DNA from: Halopseudomonas litoralis
GTDB lineage: Bacteria; Pseudomonadota; Gammaproteobacteria; Pseudomonadales; Pseudomonadaceae
NCBI RefSeq assembly: GCF_900105005.1
Contig: NZ_LT629748.1
Location: 1,178,001-1,242,000, forward strand
DNA: 64,000 nt
Direction of reading: 5' to 3'
Part shown: piece after piece, positions 8,616-17,364 of the stretch
How positions within the stretch are numbered: the stretch's first letter is position 1
Layout: the number at the start of each line of letters is the position of its first letter
Position numbers and translations under genes: made by a program
Notes under the pieces: model-generated
The model's input: the letters and a program-made list of their open reading frames with translations, nothing else
Database searches by the model: none
Told to the model about the DNA's origin: nothing

Positions 8616-11224
8616 TGAACACCCAATACCGTGAAAACCTGCCAGGCACCGACCTGGACTACTACAACGCCCCAGCCGCTGTGGACGCCATTCAGCCTGG
8701 CGCCTGGGCCAGGTTGCCCTATACCTCGCGGGTGCTGGCTGAGCAGTTGGTACGCCGCTGCGAGCCGGAGGCATTGACTGACTCGCTGAAGCAACTGATC
8801 GAGCGCAAGCGTGATCTGGATTTCCCTTGGTATCCAGCCCGGGTAGTCTGCCATGACATCCTCGGCCAGACCGCCCTGGTTGATCTGGCCGGCCTGCGTG
8901 ACGCCATTGCCGATCAGGGCGGCGACCCCGCGCTGGTCAACCCGGTGGTGCCGACGCAGCTGATTGTCGACCATTCCCTGGCTGTCGAGCATGCCGGCTT
9001 TGACGCAGAGGCCTTCGACAAGAACCGCGCCATCGAAGATCGCCGCAACGAGGATCGCTTCCACTTCATCGAGTGGACCAAGACCGCGTTCAAGAACGTT
9101 GACGTGATCCCTGCCGGTAACGGCATCATGCACCAGATCAACCTGGAGAAGATGAGTCCGGTGGTGCAGGCCCGTGACGGTGTGGCCTTTCCGGATACCT
9201 GTGTCGGTACCGATTCGCACACACCGCACGTGGATGCGCTGGGTGTGATTGCCATTGGTGTCGGTGGTCTGGAAGCGGAGACCGTGATGCTCGGTCGGCC
9301 GTCGATGATGCGCCTGCCCGACATCGTCGGCGTCAAACTCACCGGCAAACGTCAGCCCGGCATCACCGCCACCGATATCGTCCTGGCGCTGACCGAGTTT
9401 CTGCGTGCCGAGCGGGTCGTCGGTGCCTATGTTGAATTCTTCGGCGAGGGCGCTGACAGTCTGACCATCGGCGACCGCGCGACCATCTCCAACATGTGCC
9501 CCGAGTACGGTGCCACGGCATCGATGTTCTACATCGATCAACAGACCATCGAGTACCTGAAACTCACCGGTCGCGAGCCGGAGCAGGTCTCGCTGGTCGA
9601 GAACTACGCGAAAAAGCTGGGTCTGTGGGGCGATGCGCTGACCACGGCCGAATACGAGCGGGTGCTGGAGTTTGATCTGTCCAGCGTGGTGCGCAACATG
9701 GCTGGTCCGTCCAACCCGCATCGTCGTCTGCCGACCTCGGCGTTGGCCGAGCGCGGTATTGCTGACGGGGGCAAGCTGGAATCGGGCAAAGCCGAGGAGC
9801 AGGGCGGGCTGATGCCCGATGGCGCAGTGATCATAGCCGCCATCACCAGCTGCACCAACACCTCCAACCCGCGCAACGTGGTGGCGGCAGGGCTGGTGGC
9901 GAAGAAGGCCAACGAGCTGGGGCTGGTACGCAAACCCTGGGTCAAGACCTCCTTTGCGCCGGGTTCCAAGGTTGCCAGACTGTATCTGGAAGAATCCGGC
10001 CTGTTACCGGAGCTGGAGCAGCTCGGCTTTGGTATCGTCGGCTACGCGTGCACCACCTGTAATGGTATGTCTGGGGCGCTGGATCCGAAAATCCAGCAGG
10101 AAATCATTGATCGCGACCTGTATGCGACCGCCGTATTGTCGGGCAACCGAAACTTCGATGGCCGCATCCATCCCTATGCCAAACAGGCATTCCTGGCATC
10201 GCCGCCGCTGGTAGTGGCCTACGCCATCGCCGGTACCATGCGTTTCGATATCGAACAGGACGTGCTGGGCAAGGGTCAGAACGGCAACCCGATTACCCTG
10301 AAGGATCTGTGGCCGAGCGACGAAGAGATTGACGCCATCGTCGCGTCCAGCGTCAAGCCGGAGCAGTTCAAGCAGGTGTACATCCCGATGTTCGACCTGG
10401 GCGCCATCCAGGAAGCGGAAAGCCCGCTGTATGACTGGCGTGAGATGTCCACCTATATCCGCCGTCCGCCGTACTGGGAAGGTGCGCTGGCAGGTGAGCG
10501 GACGATGAAAGGCATGCGCCCGCTGGCGATCCTGCCGGACAACATCACCACCGACCACCTGTCGCCGTCCAACGCCATCATGATGGACAGTGCCGCCGGT
10601 GAATATCTGCACAAGATGGGCCTGCCGGAGGAAGACTTCAACTCCTACGCCACCCACCGTGGTGACCACCTGACCGCTCAGCGCGCCACCTTCGCCAACC
10701 CGAAGCTGTTCAACGAGATGGTATTGAACGACGACGGCAGCGTGAAGCAGGGTTCGCTGGCTCGGGTCGAGCCGGAAGGCAAGGTCATGCGCATGTGGGA
10801 AGCCATTGAGACCTACATGAACCGCAAGCAGCCGCTGATCATCGTCGCTGGCGCGGATTACGGGCAGGGTTCCAGTCGTGACTGGGCCGCCAAGGGCGTG
10901 CGCCTGGCGGGTGTCGAGGCCATTGCTGCCGAAGGTTTCGAACGCATCCACCGCACCAACCTGGTCGGCATGGGCGTGTTGCCTCTGGAATTCAAACCGG
11001 GCACCACGCGCAAGACACTGGAACTGGATGGTACCGAGACCTACGACGTAGTGGGCACACCAGCTCCGCGCGCTGAGCTGACGCTGGTGGTCAACCGCCA
11101 GAGCGGCGAGCGGGTCGAGGTGCCTATGGTTTGCCGTCTTGATAGTCATGAAGAAGCGCGCATCTATGAAGCGGGCGGTGTGCTGCAGCGGTTTGCTCAG
11201 GACTTTTTGGAAGGGAAGGTTTAA
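8615..11224 (+). CDS. acnD: Fe/S-dependent 2-methylcitrate dehydratase AcnD
   Basis: An 869-residue aconitase-like enzyme that dehydrates 2-methylcitrate; its product is isomerised by PrpF. Cluster ligands are seen in SCTNTSNP and CTTC. The C-terminal swivel domain includes GADYGQGSSRDWAAKG. I prefer ATG at 8615 (TGATG junction with prpC) over the in-frame GTG at 8612, because MNTQYR resembles other AcnD N-termini. Being joined to prpC and followed by prpF separates it from the housekeeping aconitase AcnA. Confidence 0.93.
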   Translation: MNTQYRENLPGTDLDYYNAPAAVDAIQPGAWARLPYTSRVLAEQLVRRCEPEALTDSLKQLIERKRDLDFPWYPARVVCHDILGQTALVDLAGLRDAIADQGGDPALVNPVVPTQLIVDHSLAVEHAGFDAEAFDKNRAIEDRRNEDRFHFIEWTKTAFKNVDVIPAGNGIMHQINLEKMSPVVQARDGVAFPDTCVGTDSHTPHVDALGVIAIGVGGLEAETVMLGRPSMMRLPDIVGVKLTGKRQPGITATDIVLALTEFLRAERVVGAYVEFFGEGADSLTIGDRATISNMCPEYGATASMFYIDQQTIEYLKLTGREPEQVSLVENYAKKLGLWGDALTTAEYERVLEFDLSSVVRNMAGPSNPHRRLPTSALAERGIADGGKLESGKAEEQGGLMPDGAVIIAAITSCTNTSNPRNVVAAGLVAKKANELGLVRKPWVKTSFAPGSKVARLYLEESGLLPELEQLGFGIVGYACTTCNGMSGALDPKIQQEIIDRDLYATAVLSGNRNFDGRIHPYAKQAFLASPPLVVAYAIAGTMRFDIEQDVLGKGQNGNPITLKDLWPSDEEIDAIVASSVKPEQFKQVYIPMFDLGAIQEAESPLYDWREMSTYIRRPPYWEGALAGERTMKGMRPLAILPDNITTDHLSPSNAIMMDSAAGEYLHKMGLPEEDFNSYATHRGDHLTAQRATFANPKLFNEMVLNDDGSVKQGSLARVEPEGKVMRMWEAIETYMNRKQPLIIVAGADYGQGSSRDWAAKGVRLAGVEAIAAEGFERIHRTNLVGMGVLPLEFKPGTTRKTLELDGTETYDVVGTPAPRAELTLVVNRQSGERVEVPMVCRLDSHEEARIYEAGGVLQRFAQDFLEGKV

Positions 11225-11230
11225 ACCCTA

Positions 11231-11263
11231 TCCCCTTTCCCTTCTCGCGAGGGGGAAGGGGGG
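11231..11263. repeat. REP-like imperfect hairpin before prpF
   Basis: A C-rich arm (CCCCTTTCCC... from 11232) folds back on a G-rich arm (...GGGGGAAGGGG to about 11261) around a TCGCGA centre. Such hairpins resemble dispersed extragenic palindromes of pseudomonads. Only one copy was noticed here, so its repeated nature is unproven. Confidence 0.4.
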
Positions 11264-11287
11264 CCAAATAATCAGGAGTACCACTAC

Positions 11288-12475
11288 ATGACCCAAGCAA
11301 CACAAATCAAAATCCCCGCCACCTACATGCGTGGCGGTACCAGTAAGGGCGTATTCTTTCGCCTGAGCGACCTTCCGGAATCCTGTCAGGTGCCGGGTGA
11401 GGCGCGTGATGGTTTGTTCATGCGGGTGATTGGCAGTCCCGATCCCTATGCTGCGCATATCGATGGCATGGGCGGTGCTACGTCCAGTACCAGCAAGTGC
11501 GTAATCCTGTCGAAGAGCAGCCAGCCGGAGCACGACGTCGATTACCTTTATGGTCAGGTATCCATCGACAGCCCCTTCGTTGACTGGAGTGGCAATTGCG
11601 GCAACCTGTCCACGGCGGCCGGCGCTTTTGCCATCCATGCCGGGTTGGTTGATCCGTCGCGCATTCCCGATAACGGTGTCTGCACCGTGCGGGTCTGGCA
11701 GGCCAATATCGGCAAGACCATCATTGCTCAGGTGCCGGTGACCAATGGTCAGGTGCAGGAGCTGGGTGATTTCGAGCTGGACGGGGTGACCTTTCCGGCG
11801 GCGGAGATCGTGCTGGAGTTCCTTGACCCGTCGGATGACGGAGAAGAGGGCGGCAGCATGTTTCCCACCGGTAATCTGGTCGATGATCTGGAAGTGCCTG
11901 GTATCGGTACCTTCAAGGCGACCATGATTGCCGCGGGTATTCCCACTGTATTCGTCAATGCCGAGGATATCGGTTATCAGGGCACTGAACTGCGTGAGGA
12001 TATCAACGGCAACCCCGAGGCGCTGGCGCGCTTTGAGGCCATCCGGGTGGCGGGTGCGCTGCATATGGGCTTGATCAAGACTCCGCAAGAGGCCCTCAAG
12101 CGGCAGCACACGCCGAAGATTGCCTTCGTTTCACCGCCAAAAGACTATCTGGCGTCCAGCGGCAAGCAGATCAAGGCAGATGAAGTCGACCTGCTGGTAC
12201 GGGCCTTGTCCATGGGCAAGCTGCACCACGCCATGATGGGTACCTGTGCGGTGGCTATTGGTACGGCGGCGGCGGTGCCGGGTACGCTTGTCAACCTGGC
12301 CGCTGGTGGCGGGGAGCGTGAGTCGGTGCGTTTCGGTCATCCGTCCGGCACCTTGCGCGTTGGCGCTCAGGCCAGTCAGGTGGATGGTAAATGGACGGTG
12401 ACCAAGGCGATCATGAGCCGCAGCGCGCGGATTCTCATGGAAGGCTGGGTCCGAGTGCCGGGAAATACGGTCTGA
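11288..12475 (+). CDS. prpF: 2-methylaconitate cis-trans isomerase PrpF
   Basis: Isomerises the AcnD product so that aconitase can rehydrate it to 2-methylisocitrate. It has 395 residues of the diaminopimelate-epimerase-like fold. The opening YMRGGTSKGVFF is the PrpF signature, and DWSGNCGNL and GTAAAVPGT are further conserved blocks. ATG at 11288 has a CAGGAG site. It is the last gene of the operon; the usual following prpD is absent and a terminator comes instead. Confidence 0.95.
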   Translation: MTQATQIKIPATYMRGGTSKGVFFRLSDLPESCQVPGEARDGLFMRVIGSPDPYAAHIDGMGGATSSTSKCVILSKSSQPEHDVDYLYGQVSIDSPFVDWSGNCGNLSTAAGAFAIHAGLVDPSRIPDNGVCTVRVWQANIGKTIIAQVPVTNGQVQELGDFELDGVTFPAAEIVLEFLDPSDDGEEGGSMFPTGNLVDDLEVPGIGTFKATMIAAGIPTVFVNAEDIGYQGTELREDINGNPEALARFEAIRVAGALHMGLIKTPQEALKRQHTPKIAFVSPPKDYLASSGKQIKADEVDLLVRALSMGKLHHAMMGTCAVAIGTAAAVPGTLVNLAAGGGERESVRFGHPSGTLRVGAQASQVDGKWTVTKAIMSRSARILMEGWVRVPGNTV

Positions 12476-12545
12476 GGCGAGAAGTTTACTCCGAGCGATC
12501 CGTGTTCTTCTTGAAGAGCACCGCCTCTCATTCCGACCACAAAGA

Positions 12546-12575
12546 AGCCCGTAGCATCAATGCTACGGGCTTTTT
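12546..12575 (+). terminator. Strong intrinsic terminator of the prp operon
   Basis: AGCCCGTAGCA (12546-12556) and TGCTACGGGCT (12561-12571) form a perfect 11-bp stem with loop TCAA, followed by TTTTT. Confidence 0.93.
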
Positions 12576-12692
12576 CGATTCCGGCAGATCCTGACGGTGC
12601 GTTAGTATGGCGCTGGAATGAGAAGGTTGAATTAGGTAACACGAGCCAGATCGAAAACTTGAACCTGGTTGTTACGTTGATGGGAGTCAGTC

Positions 12693-13481
12693 ATGGATTT
12701 GAATCTAGCGGGAAAGCGCGCCCTGGTCGGTGGGGCCAGTCAGGGGTTGGGGGCAGCGTGCGCGCGGCAACTGGCGCTGCAGGGGGCGGAAGTCATTGTT
12801 CTGGCGCGCAGCGAAGACAAGTTGTCCGAGGTTGTTGAGCAGCTGCCGACCGCAGAAGGGCAAAGGCATGGTTATATCTGTGTTGATTCCGCTGATCTGC
12901 CAGCGTTGGCGCGAGCAGTTCAGGCCGAGGTAGAGCGGGGCGGGCCGATCTGTGTGTGGGTCAACAACACGGGTGGTCCGGCGCCGGGGCCGGCTCATGC
13001 GGCCGCGCCGGAGAACTATGCCGCAGCGTTCAATCAACACCTTCTGAGCAGTCAGACGCTGCTGGAGCTATTGCTGCCTGGGATGCGTGAGTGTGGTTAT
13101 GGCCGTATCATCAATGTGCTGTCCACATCGGTGAAAACGCCTATCGCCAATCTGGGCGTTTCCAACGCCATCCGGGCCGCCATGGCCAACTGGGCGAAAA
13201 CCCTGGCTTCGGAGCTGGCGAGCGATGGCATCACGGTGAATAACGTCCTGCCGGGCCTCACCCGCACGGCGCGATTGGAAAGCCTGTTCAGCTATCGGGC
13301 CTCAGTCAGTGGCAAGACCGAGCAGGAGGTGGAGAGGGATCTGTTGCAGGGAGTTCCGGCCAGGCGTTTCGCGGAACCGGAGGAATTCGCCAATGCAGTG
13401 GGATTTCTGGCGTCGCCGGCGGCAGCCTTCATCAATGGCATCAATTTGCCAGTAGACGGTGGCGCTACCGCCAGTTTGTAG
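12693..13481 (+). CDS. SDR-family protein with altered catalytic tetrad
   Basis: A 262-residue Rossmann-fold protein of the short-chain dehydrogenase family, close to beta-ketoacyl reductase-like members. The cofactor loop reads GGASQGLG near residue 13, NNTGGP stands for the NNAG motif, and VDGG ends the fold. Where active SDRs have YxxxK, this protein reads SNAIR, so the tyrosine and lysine are replaced by Ser and Arg. A subgroup with such replacements is known, and its activity is uncertain. ATG at 12693 follows GGGAG. Monocistronic between the prp terminator and a hairpin shared with folD. Confidence 0.85.
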   Translation: MDLNLAGKRALVGGASQGLGAACARQLALQGAEVIVLARSEDKLSEVVEQLPTAEGQRHGYICVDSADLPALARAVQAEVERGGPICVWVNNTGGPAPGPAHAAAPENYAAAFNQHLLSSQTLLELLLPGMRECGYGRIINVLSTSVKTPIANLGVSNAIRAAMANWAKTLASELASDGITVNNVLPGLTRTARLESLFSYRASVSGKTEQEVERDLLQGVPARRFAEPEEFANAVGFLASPAAAFINGINLPVDGGATASL

Positions 13482-13492
13482 CGAGGCAGAGG

Positions 13493-13522
13493 GGTGCAGC
13501 CAGCGCATGGGCTGGCTGCACC
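13493..13522. terminator. Perfect 12-bp hairpin between convergent SDR gene and folD
   Basis: GGTGCAGCCAGC and GCTGGCTGCACC pair fully around a six-base loop. It is symmetric and placed between two converging stops, so it probably serves both. No T-run follows on either strand. Confidence 0.6.
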
Positions 13523-13528
13523 AGCGGA

Positions 13529-14383
13529 TCAGCTATGCAGCTTCTCACAGGCAGTGAGCGTGTTTTCCAGCAGGCAGGCGCGAGTCATCGGGCCGACACC
13601 ACCGGGCACCGGGGTAATCCAGGCGGCGCGTTCGGCAGCGGCCTCGAAATCCACGTCACCACGCAGGCGGCCATCTTCCATACGGTTGATCCCGACATCG
13701 ATGACGATAGCGCCTGGTTTTATCCACTCGCCCTTGACCAGGCCGGGCTTGCCGACGGCCACTACTACCAGGTCGGAGCGGCGGACATGGTCTTCCAGGT
13801 CGTTGGTGAAGCGATGGGCAATGGTGGTGGTGCAACCGGCCAGCAGTAATTCCAGTGCCATAGGTCGACCGACGATATTGGAAGCGCCCACTACAGTGGC
13901 ATTCAACCCATAGGGGCTGACGCCGGTACTTTTCAGCAGGCGGATGATTCCCAGCGGGGTGCATGGGCGCAGCAGCGGCATGCGTTGGGCCAGACGGCCT
14001 ATGTTATAGGGGTGAAAGCCATCTACGTCCTTGTCTGGGCGGATGCGTTCCAGCAACAGGGACGAGTCGAGGTGCGCCGGCAATGGCAGCTGAACCAGTA
14101 TGCCGTCAATCTCCGGGTCTTCGTTGAGGCTGTCGATCAGGTCCAGCAGATGTTCCTGCTTGGTATCGGCTGGCAGATCATGAGAGCGGGAGATGAAACC
14201 AACCTCCTCACAGTCCTTGCGCTTGTGCGAGACATATACCTGGGAGGCAGGGTCGCTGCCGACCAGGATAACGGCGAGGCCGGGGATGCGCAGGCCTTGT
14301 TCTTTACGCAGGCTGACCTTGTCGGCGATCTCGCGCCGGAGATTGGCGGCAATCTGTTTGCCATCGATCAATTGGGCTTTCAT
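13529..14383 (-). CDS. folD: Methylenetetrahydrofolate dehydrogenase / cyclohydrolase FolD
   Basis: Bifunctional cytoplasmic enzyme of one-carbon folate metabolism, interconverting methylene- and formyl-tetrahydrofolate with NADP. It has 284 residues. The substrate-side catalytic motif is [11 protein letters not shown] with Lys in place, the central Gln is in [10 protein letters not shown], and the NADP loop is GASNIVGRP. Translation could be read from 14479, but ATG at 14383 (MKAQLIDGK) matches the family N-terminus and has a CAGGA site. Confidence 0.95.
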   Translation of the reverse strand: MKAQLIDGKQIAANLRREIADKVSLRKEQGLRIPGLAVILVGSDPASQVYVSHKRKDCEEVGFISRSHDLPADTKQEHLLDLIDSLNEDPEIDGILVQLPLPAHLDSSLLLERIRPDKDVDGFHPYNIGRLAQRMPLLRPCTPLGIIRLLKSTGVSPYGLNATVVGASNIVGRPMALELLLAGCTTTIAHRFTNDLEDHVRRSDLVVVAVGKPGLVKGEWIKPGAIVIDVGINRMEDGRLRGDVDFEAAAERAAWITPVPGGVGPMTRACLLENTLTACEKLHS

Positions 14384-14506
14384 GATGTTCCTGAGGGGAG
14401 TGCATAGAATGCCCGCGATTGTCGCATGTGAGGGGGTTTGGCAAAAGGGTCCGGTCGTCTGGATTCTTAACTTACTCAAATATTTGAAAAAAATGTGAAT
14501 TCATCG

Positions 14507-14535
14507 TTGACGGGGGAGTGGGGGCTGAGTATTAT
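14507..14535 (+). promoter_or_regulatory. Stable-RNA type promoter for the tRNA cluster
   Basis: TTGACG (14507-14512), a 17-base spacer and TATTAT (14530-14535), followed by a GC-rich discriminator (CGCCCCGC) as in growth-rate-regulated stable RNA promoters. It lies about 90 bases before tRNA-Arg. The rest of the gap from folD holds only an A-rich stretch near 14470-14495. Confidence 0.8.
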
Positions 14536-14625
14536 TCGCCCCGCTTCACAAACACAACGAAGTCGGTTTGGAAGGCGATTCAGGCTCCAGCATTTCAAGC
14601 CTTCGGGATTGATAATGTGTACGCG

Positions 14626-14702
14626 GCGCCCGTAGCTCAGTTGGATAGAGCACCCGCCTTCTAAGCGGGTGGTCGCAGGTTCGAATCCTGCCGGGCGCGC
14701 CA
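14626..14702 (+). tRNA. tRNA-Arg (anticodon TCT)
   Basis: A 77-base cloverleaf with acceptor GCGCCCG / CGGGCGC, discriminator G and encoded CCA. The anticodon stem CCCGC/GCGGG encloses loop CTTCTAA, giving TCT, which reads AGA/AGG. The T-arm is GGTTCGAATCC. First gene of the cluster. Confidence 0.97.
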
Positions 14703-14753
14703 AGCGCACATGGTAAGGTTCTGCGAAGTTGTGTTAGTGTTGTTGCTGTAATG

Positions 14754-14829
14754 GTGGGCGTAGCTCAGTTGGTAGAGCACAGGATTGTGACTCCTGTTGT
14801 CGTGGGTTCGATCCCCATCGTCCACCCCA
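14754..14829 (+). tRNA. tRNA-His (anticodon GTG)
   Basis: A 76-base cloverleaf with acceptor GTGGGCG / CGTCCAC, discriminator C and encoded CCA. Stem CAGGA/TCCTG encloses loop TTGTGAC, giving GTG. A G precedes position 1, as expected for the extra G-1 of tRNA-His. Confidence 0.97.
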
Positions 14830-14841
14830 TTTCAGCAAAAG

Positions 14842-14866
14842 CGCCAGGCGTCAGCCTGGCGTTTTT
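14842..14866 (+). terminator. Intrinsic terminator between tRNA-His and tRNA-Leu
   Basis: CGCCAGGC (14842-14849) and GCCTGGCG (14854-14861) with loop GTCA, then TTTTT. It sits only 18 bases before tRNA-Leu. Confidence 0.85.
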
Positions 14867-14884
14867 GTATCTGTAGCCTGTTTT

Positions 14885-14969
14885 GCGGATGTGGTGGAAT
14901 TGGTAGACACACCAGATTTAGGTTCTGGCGCCGCAAGGTGTGGGAGTTCGAGTCTCCCCATCCGCACCA
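14885..14969 (+). tRNA. tRNA-Leu (anticodon TAG)
   Basis: An 85-base class II tRNA with a long variable arm. Acceptor GCGGATG / CATCCGC, discriminator A and encoded CCA. Stem CCAGA/TCTGG encloses loop TTTAGGT, giving TAG, which reads CUN codons. There is no room for a separate full promoter after the preceding terminator, so it may depend on read-through. Confidence 0.96.
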
Positions 14970-14991
14970 TGGATACCGTGAAGTACCCAGA

Positions 14992-15014
14992 AAGCCCCGT
15001 TATTCGGGGCTTTT
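14992..15014 (+). terminator. Terminator after tRNA-Leu
   Basis: AGCCCCG (14993-14999) pairs with CGGGGCT (15005-15011) across loop TTATT, with A's before and TTTT after. Confidence 0.85.
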
Positions 15015-15132
15015 CTGTATCTGGCTTTCAGGCTTTCCATTCGCCAGCCTGCGCTGATGTACTAGATTCATATATTCAAATCGTTGCTGCATATGCCGGG
15101 TGTTGGGTGAGGCTGGAAAGGTGGGGTGATTG

Positions 15133-15570
15133 ATGTGGGAAGTATCTGGCTATCTTGGCCTCTTTCTGGCGGCGCTTGTTGCGGCAACCTTTTTGCCGAT
15201 GCAGTCGGAAGTGGTGTTGGTGGGCCTGCAGTTGGCCGGGCAGCATTCGCTGGCGTTGTTACTGCTGGTTGCCACGGTGGGCAATGTGCTTGGCTCGCTG
15301 ATCAACTGGCTGCTGGGACGTTATATAGAACGCTGGCGAGAGCGACGCTGGTTTCCGGTGCCGCCGGATAAGTTGGCCAAGGCGCAGCGGGTTTACCAGC
15401 GTTACGGCTACTGGTCGCTGTTACTGAGTTGGGCACCCTTTATCGGTGATCCTCTGACATTGATGGCAGGGGTTCTGCGTGAACCCCTCTGGCGGTTTCT
15501 GTTGATTGTGACGGTGGCGAAGGCCGGCCGTTATCTGCTGCTGATGGCTGTCACCGCGCAGCTGATCTGA
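15133..15570 (+). CDS. YqaA-like / VTT-family inner-membrane protein
   Basis: A 145-residue membrane protein of the SNARE-associated/DedA-like (VTT) superfamily, closest in size to E. coli YqaA. Hydrophobic segments lie near residues 5-25, 38-60, 95-112 and 120-142. The conserved loops FLPMQSE, GNVLGSLINWLLGR and FIGDPLTLMAG are visible. The family is linked to envelope homeostasis, but no transport substrate is established for this branch. I use ATG at 15133, not the preceding TTG, because GGTGGGG lies about 9 bases ahead. Monocistronic. Confidence 0.83.
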   Translation: MWEVSGYLGLFLAALVAATFLPMQSEVVLVGLQLAGQHSLALLLLVATVGNVLGSLINWLLGRYIERWRERRWFPVPPDKLAKAQRVYQRYGYWSLLLSWAPFIGDPLTLMAGVLREPLWRFLLIVTVAKAGRYLLLMAVTAQLI

Positions 15571-15622
15571 GAGGTTCTGGCGACTTCCGGTCAATCCTGA
15601 AGCAAGCCGGGCCCGCTCAGCG

Positions 15623-17011
15623 TCAAGCGCCGCGCTGGCCCATCGCTTGCGCAAACAACCGGGTTGCCAGCAGGCCGTCTGGCGTAAAATGGCTGGATGG
15701 CGACATCAGTTTGATCAGTTCATCCATCAGTTCGCTGGCCGGCAGCTTGCGCAGATGCCGGTGCAGAGCGGTCTGTTCTGCATCGAAATCACCTGCATCG
15801 ACAGGTTCGGCTGCTACCTTCGGGGCAACGTAGCGCCGCGGTTGGCGTTGGGTTGTAGGTGCCGACCATTCGCCGGCTATCCAGTCATGCAGCAACTGCA
15901 TTTCATACGCGCTGAACACGCCGAACATGGGTGCCCGGTTACCCTGAATCAGCTGCCAGAAGCGGCTTTCGGTCGGGTCGGTGTCGCGTAGAATCCAGCC
16001 ACGTTTTTCCAATGCAGCGAGAAACTCGCCGGTCCGGCCGGGCTGGCTGAGCCATTCGTTCACGGTACGGCCTTGAATGCGGCAGAAATCGGAGTGCATA
16101 TTGCGGGCGACCAAGGCCTTCTGTTCCAGCACACGATGTACCTCGGCTTCCAGATTGAAGCTGCCTATGACGTCCATGGAGGATATGCCCAGCTCGTTCA
16201 GTTGATAGCCAAGCTTTACCCGCTGATAAAAGGCGTCTGCGTCGCCCGAGATCGGCAGGTTGTCCAGTACGGCGTGTGCGGCTTTCTGAGCATGGCCGGT
16301 ATCGGCATTGTCGATGGTCACATGCAGCTGAAAATAATAGGGGTCGATACCCAGTTCGTTAAGCTCGTAGGTGGTGATCAGCAGATGCAGGGGAAGTTGC
16401 TCGTAGCCCAGGTTGTAACCGATCAGTTCGGGCAGGAAATCCTTGGCCAGGTGAGCCAGTGCCAGCTGTTGGGCGCCCTGCACGTAATGCCCTGCAGATA
16501 ATGTGTCCGGGTCATTCAGTTCATGGGTATTCAGCAGCTGTTTATACAGCACGACGTGGTTCTGCAGTGGTTCGCTGTCACCCAGCTCTTCAAGATAGGT
16601 GCGTACCAGTGAATGAAAGCGCCAATCCTGCCATTGCGAAAGCACGCCGTAGAGCCAGGCGCCATCGACCAGCTTGGTGGGCGCCACGCCGCGCAGGAAG
16701 TACATTGCGTGCGCGCGACTGGCGAAAAAACGTCGGGGCTGGCCCTGCTTGCGGGCGGTCAGGTAATCGCTGTAGGCAGAAGTGGTGCGTGCGCTGCCAG
16801 CCTTGACCCATTCGCTCAGCTGCTGCGGATCGGTCGGGAGGTCGCAGGGCTGAAGGCTGGCCTGGTGCAGTTGGCGCTGTAGAAACTGACGGGCCGAGGT
16901 GAGGTGTTGCTGTGGTTGCTGCAGCAGACGGTGGTACAAGATCGTGGGGTCGGACTGTTCTGTTATCGGTTTATGCGTGTATTGCCGGGTGGGTGTATTC
17001 AATGTCGGCAT
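15623..17011 (-). CDS. Haem-oxygenase-like iron-containing redox enzyme family protein
   Basis: A 462-residue cytoplasmic protein without signal or membrane segment. The central part carries the ligand pattern of haem-oxygenase-like diiron oxidases: ELGDSEPLQNH supplies Glu and His, and TTYELNELG plus HVTIDNADTGH supplies Glu, His, Asp and His. Relatives include fatty-acid decarboxylase UndA and N-oxygenases of natural-product pathways, but the substrate here cannot be read from sequence. The N-terminal 100 and C-terminal 90 residues are extra to the core fold. No biosynthetic partner lies next to it. Alone on the minus strand between the YqaA-like gene and tig. Confidence 0.75.
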   Translation of the reverse strand: MPTLNTPTRQYTHKPITEQSDPTILYHRLLQQPQQHLTSARQFLQRQLHQASLQPCDLPTDPQQLSEWVKAGSARTTSAYSDYLTARKQGQPRRFFASRAHAMYFLRGVAPTKLVDGAWLYGVLSQWQDWRFHSLVRTYLEELGDSEPLQNHVVLYKQLLNTHELNDPDTLSAGHYVQGAQQLALAHLAKDFLPELIGYNLGYEQLPLHLLITTYELNELGIDPYYFQLHVTIDNADTGHAQKAAHAVLDNLPISGDADAFYQRVKLGYQLNELGISSMDVIGSFNLEAEVHRVLEQKALVARNMHSDFCRIQGRTVNEWLSQPGRTGEFLAALEKRGWILRDTDPTESRFWQLIQGNRAPMFGVFSAYEMQLLHDWIAGEWSAPTTQRQPRRYVAPKVAAEPVDAGDFDAEQTALHRHLRKLPASELMDELIKLMSPSSHFTPDGLLATRLFAQAMGQRGA

Positions 17012-17364
17012 TATCGATTCCCCGCTACGTTTTTCAGGCTTTCGCGGCGAGCGGCAGCTGCGCCGAGGATTCGTCGTGTTCGCAATTGATCGTGCACTGT
17101 GTATTTCGAGCTGGTGCGGTTGGAATGATTCAATGAATCGGACGGCCGATCGATGAGATGAACGCTGGTAGGGGCGAAAAACATCGCGTGCCTGTGGTTT
17201 GCGGCCCTGTAGCCGCGTATGCTGCGTGGCACATCAAGATGTGCTCCGCTTGCCTGGACCGGCAGTAGCGGAGTATGCATCAGCGAGGATGACTTCTACT
17301 GCGCAAGCGACTAGAATGTCCGCCTTTTATTCATTCATCATTGTCTGTTCAACGAGGACTCTAC
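17012..17364 (+). other. Intergenic region upstream of tig
   Basis: About 350 bases between the divergent iron-enzyme gene and tig. No coding frame here looks like a protein. TAGAAT at 17312-17317 with a weak TGACTT about 16 bases earlier may be the tig promoter. Confidence 0.4.
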
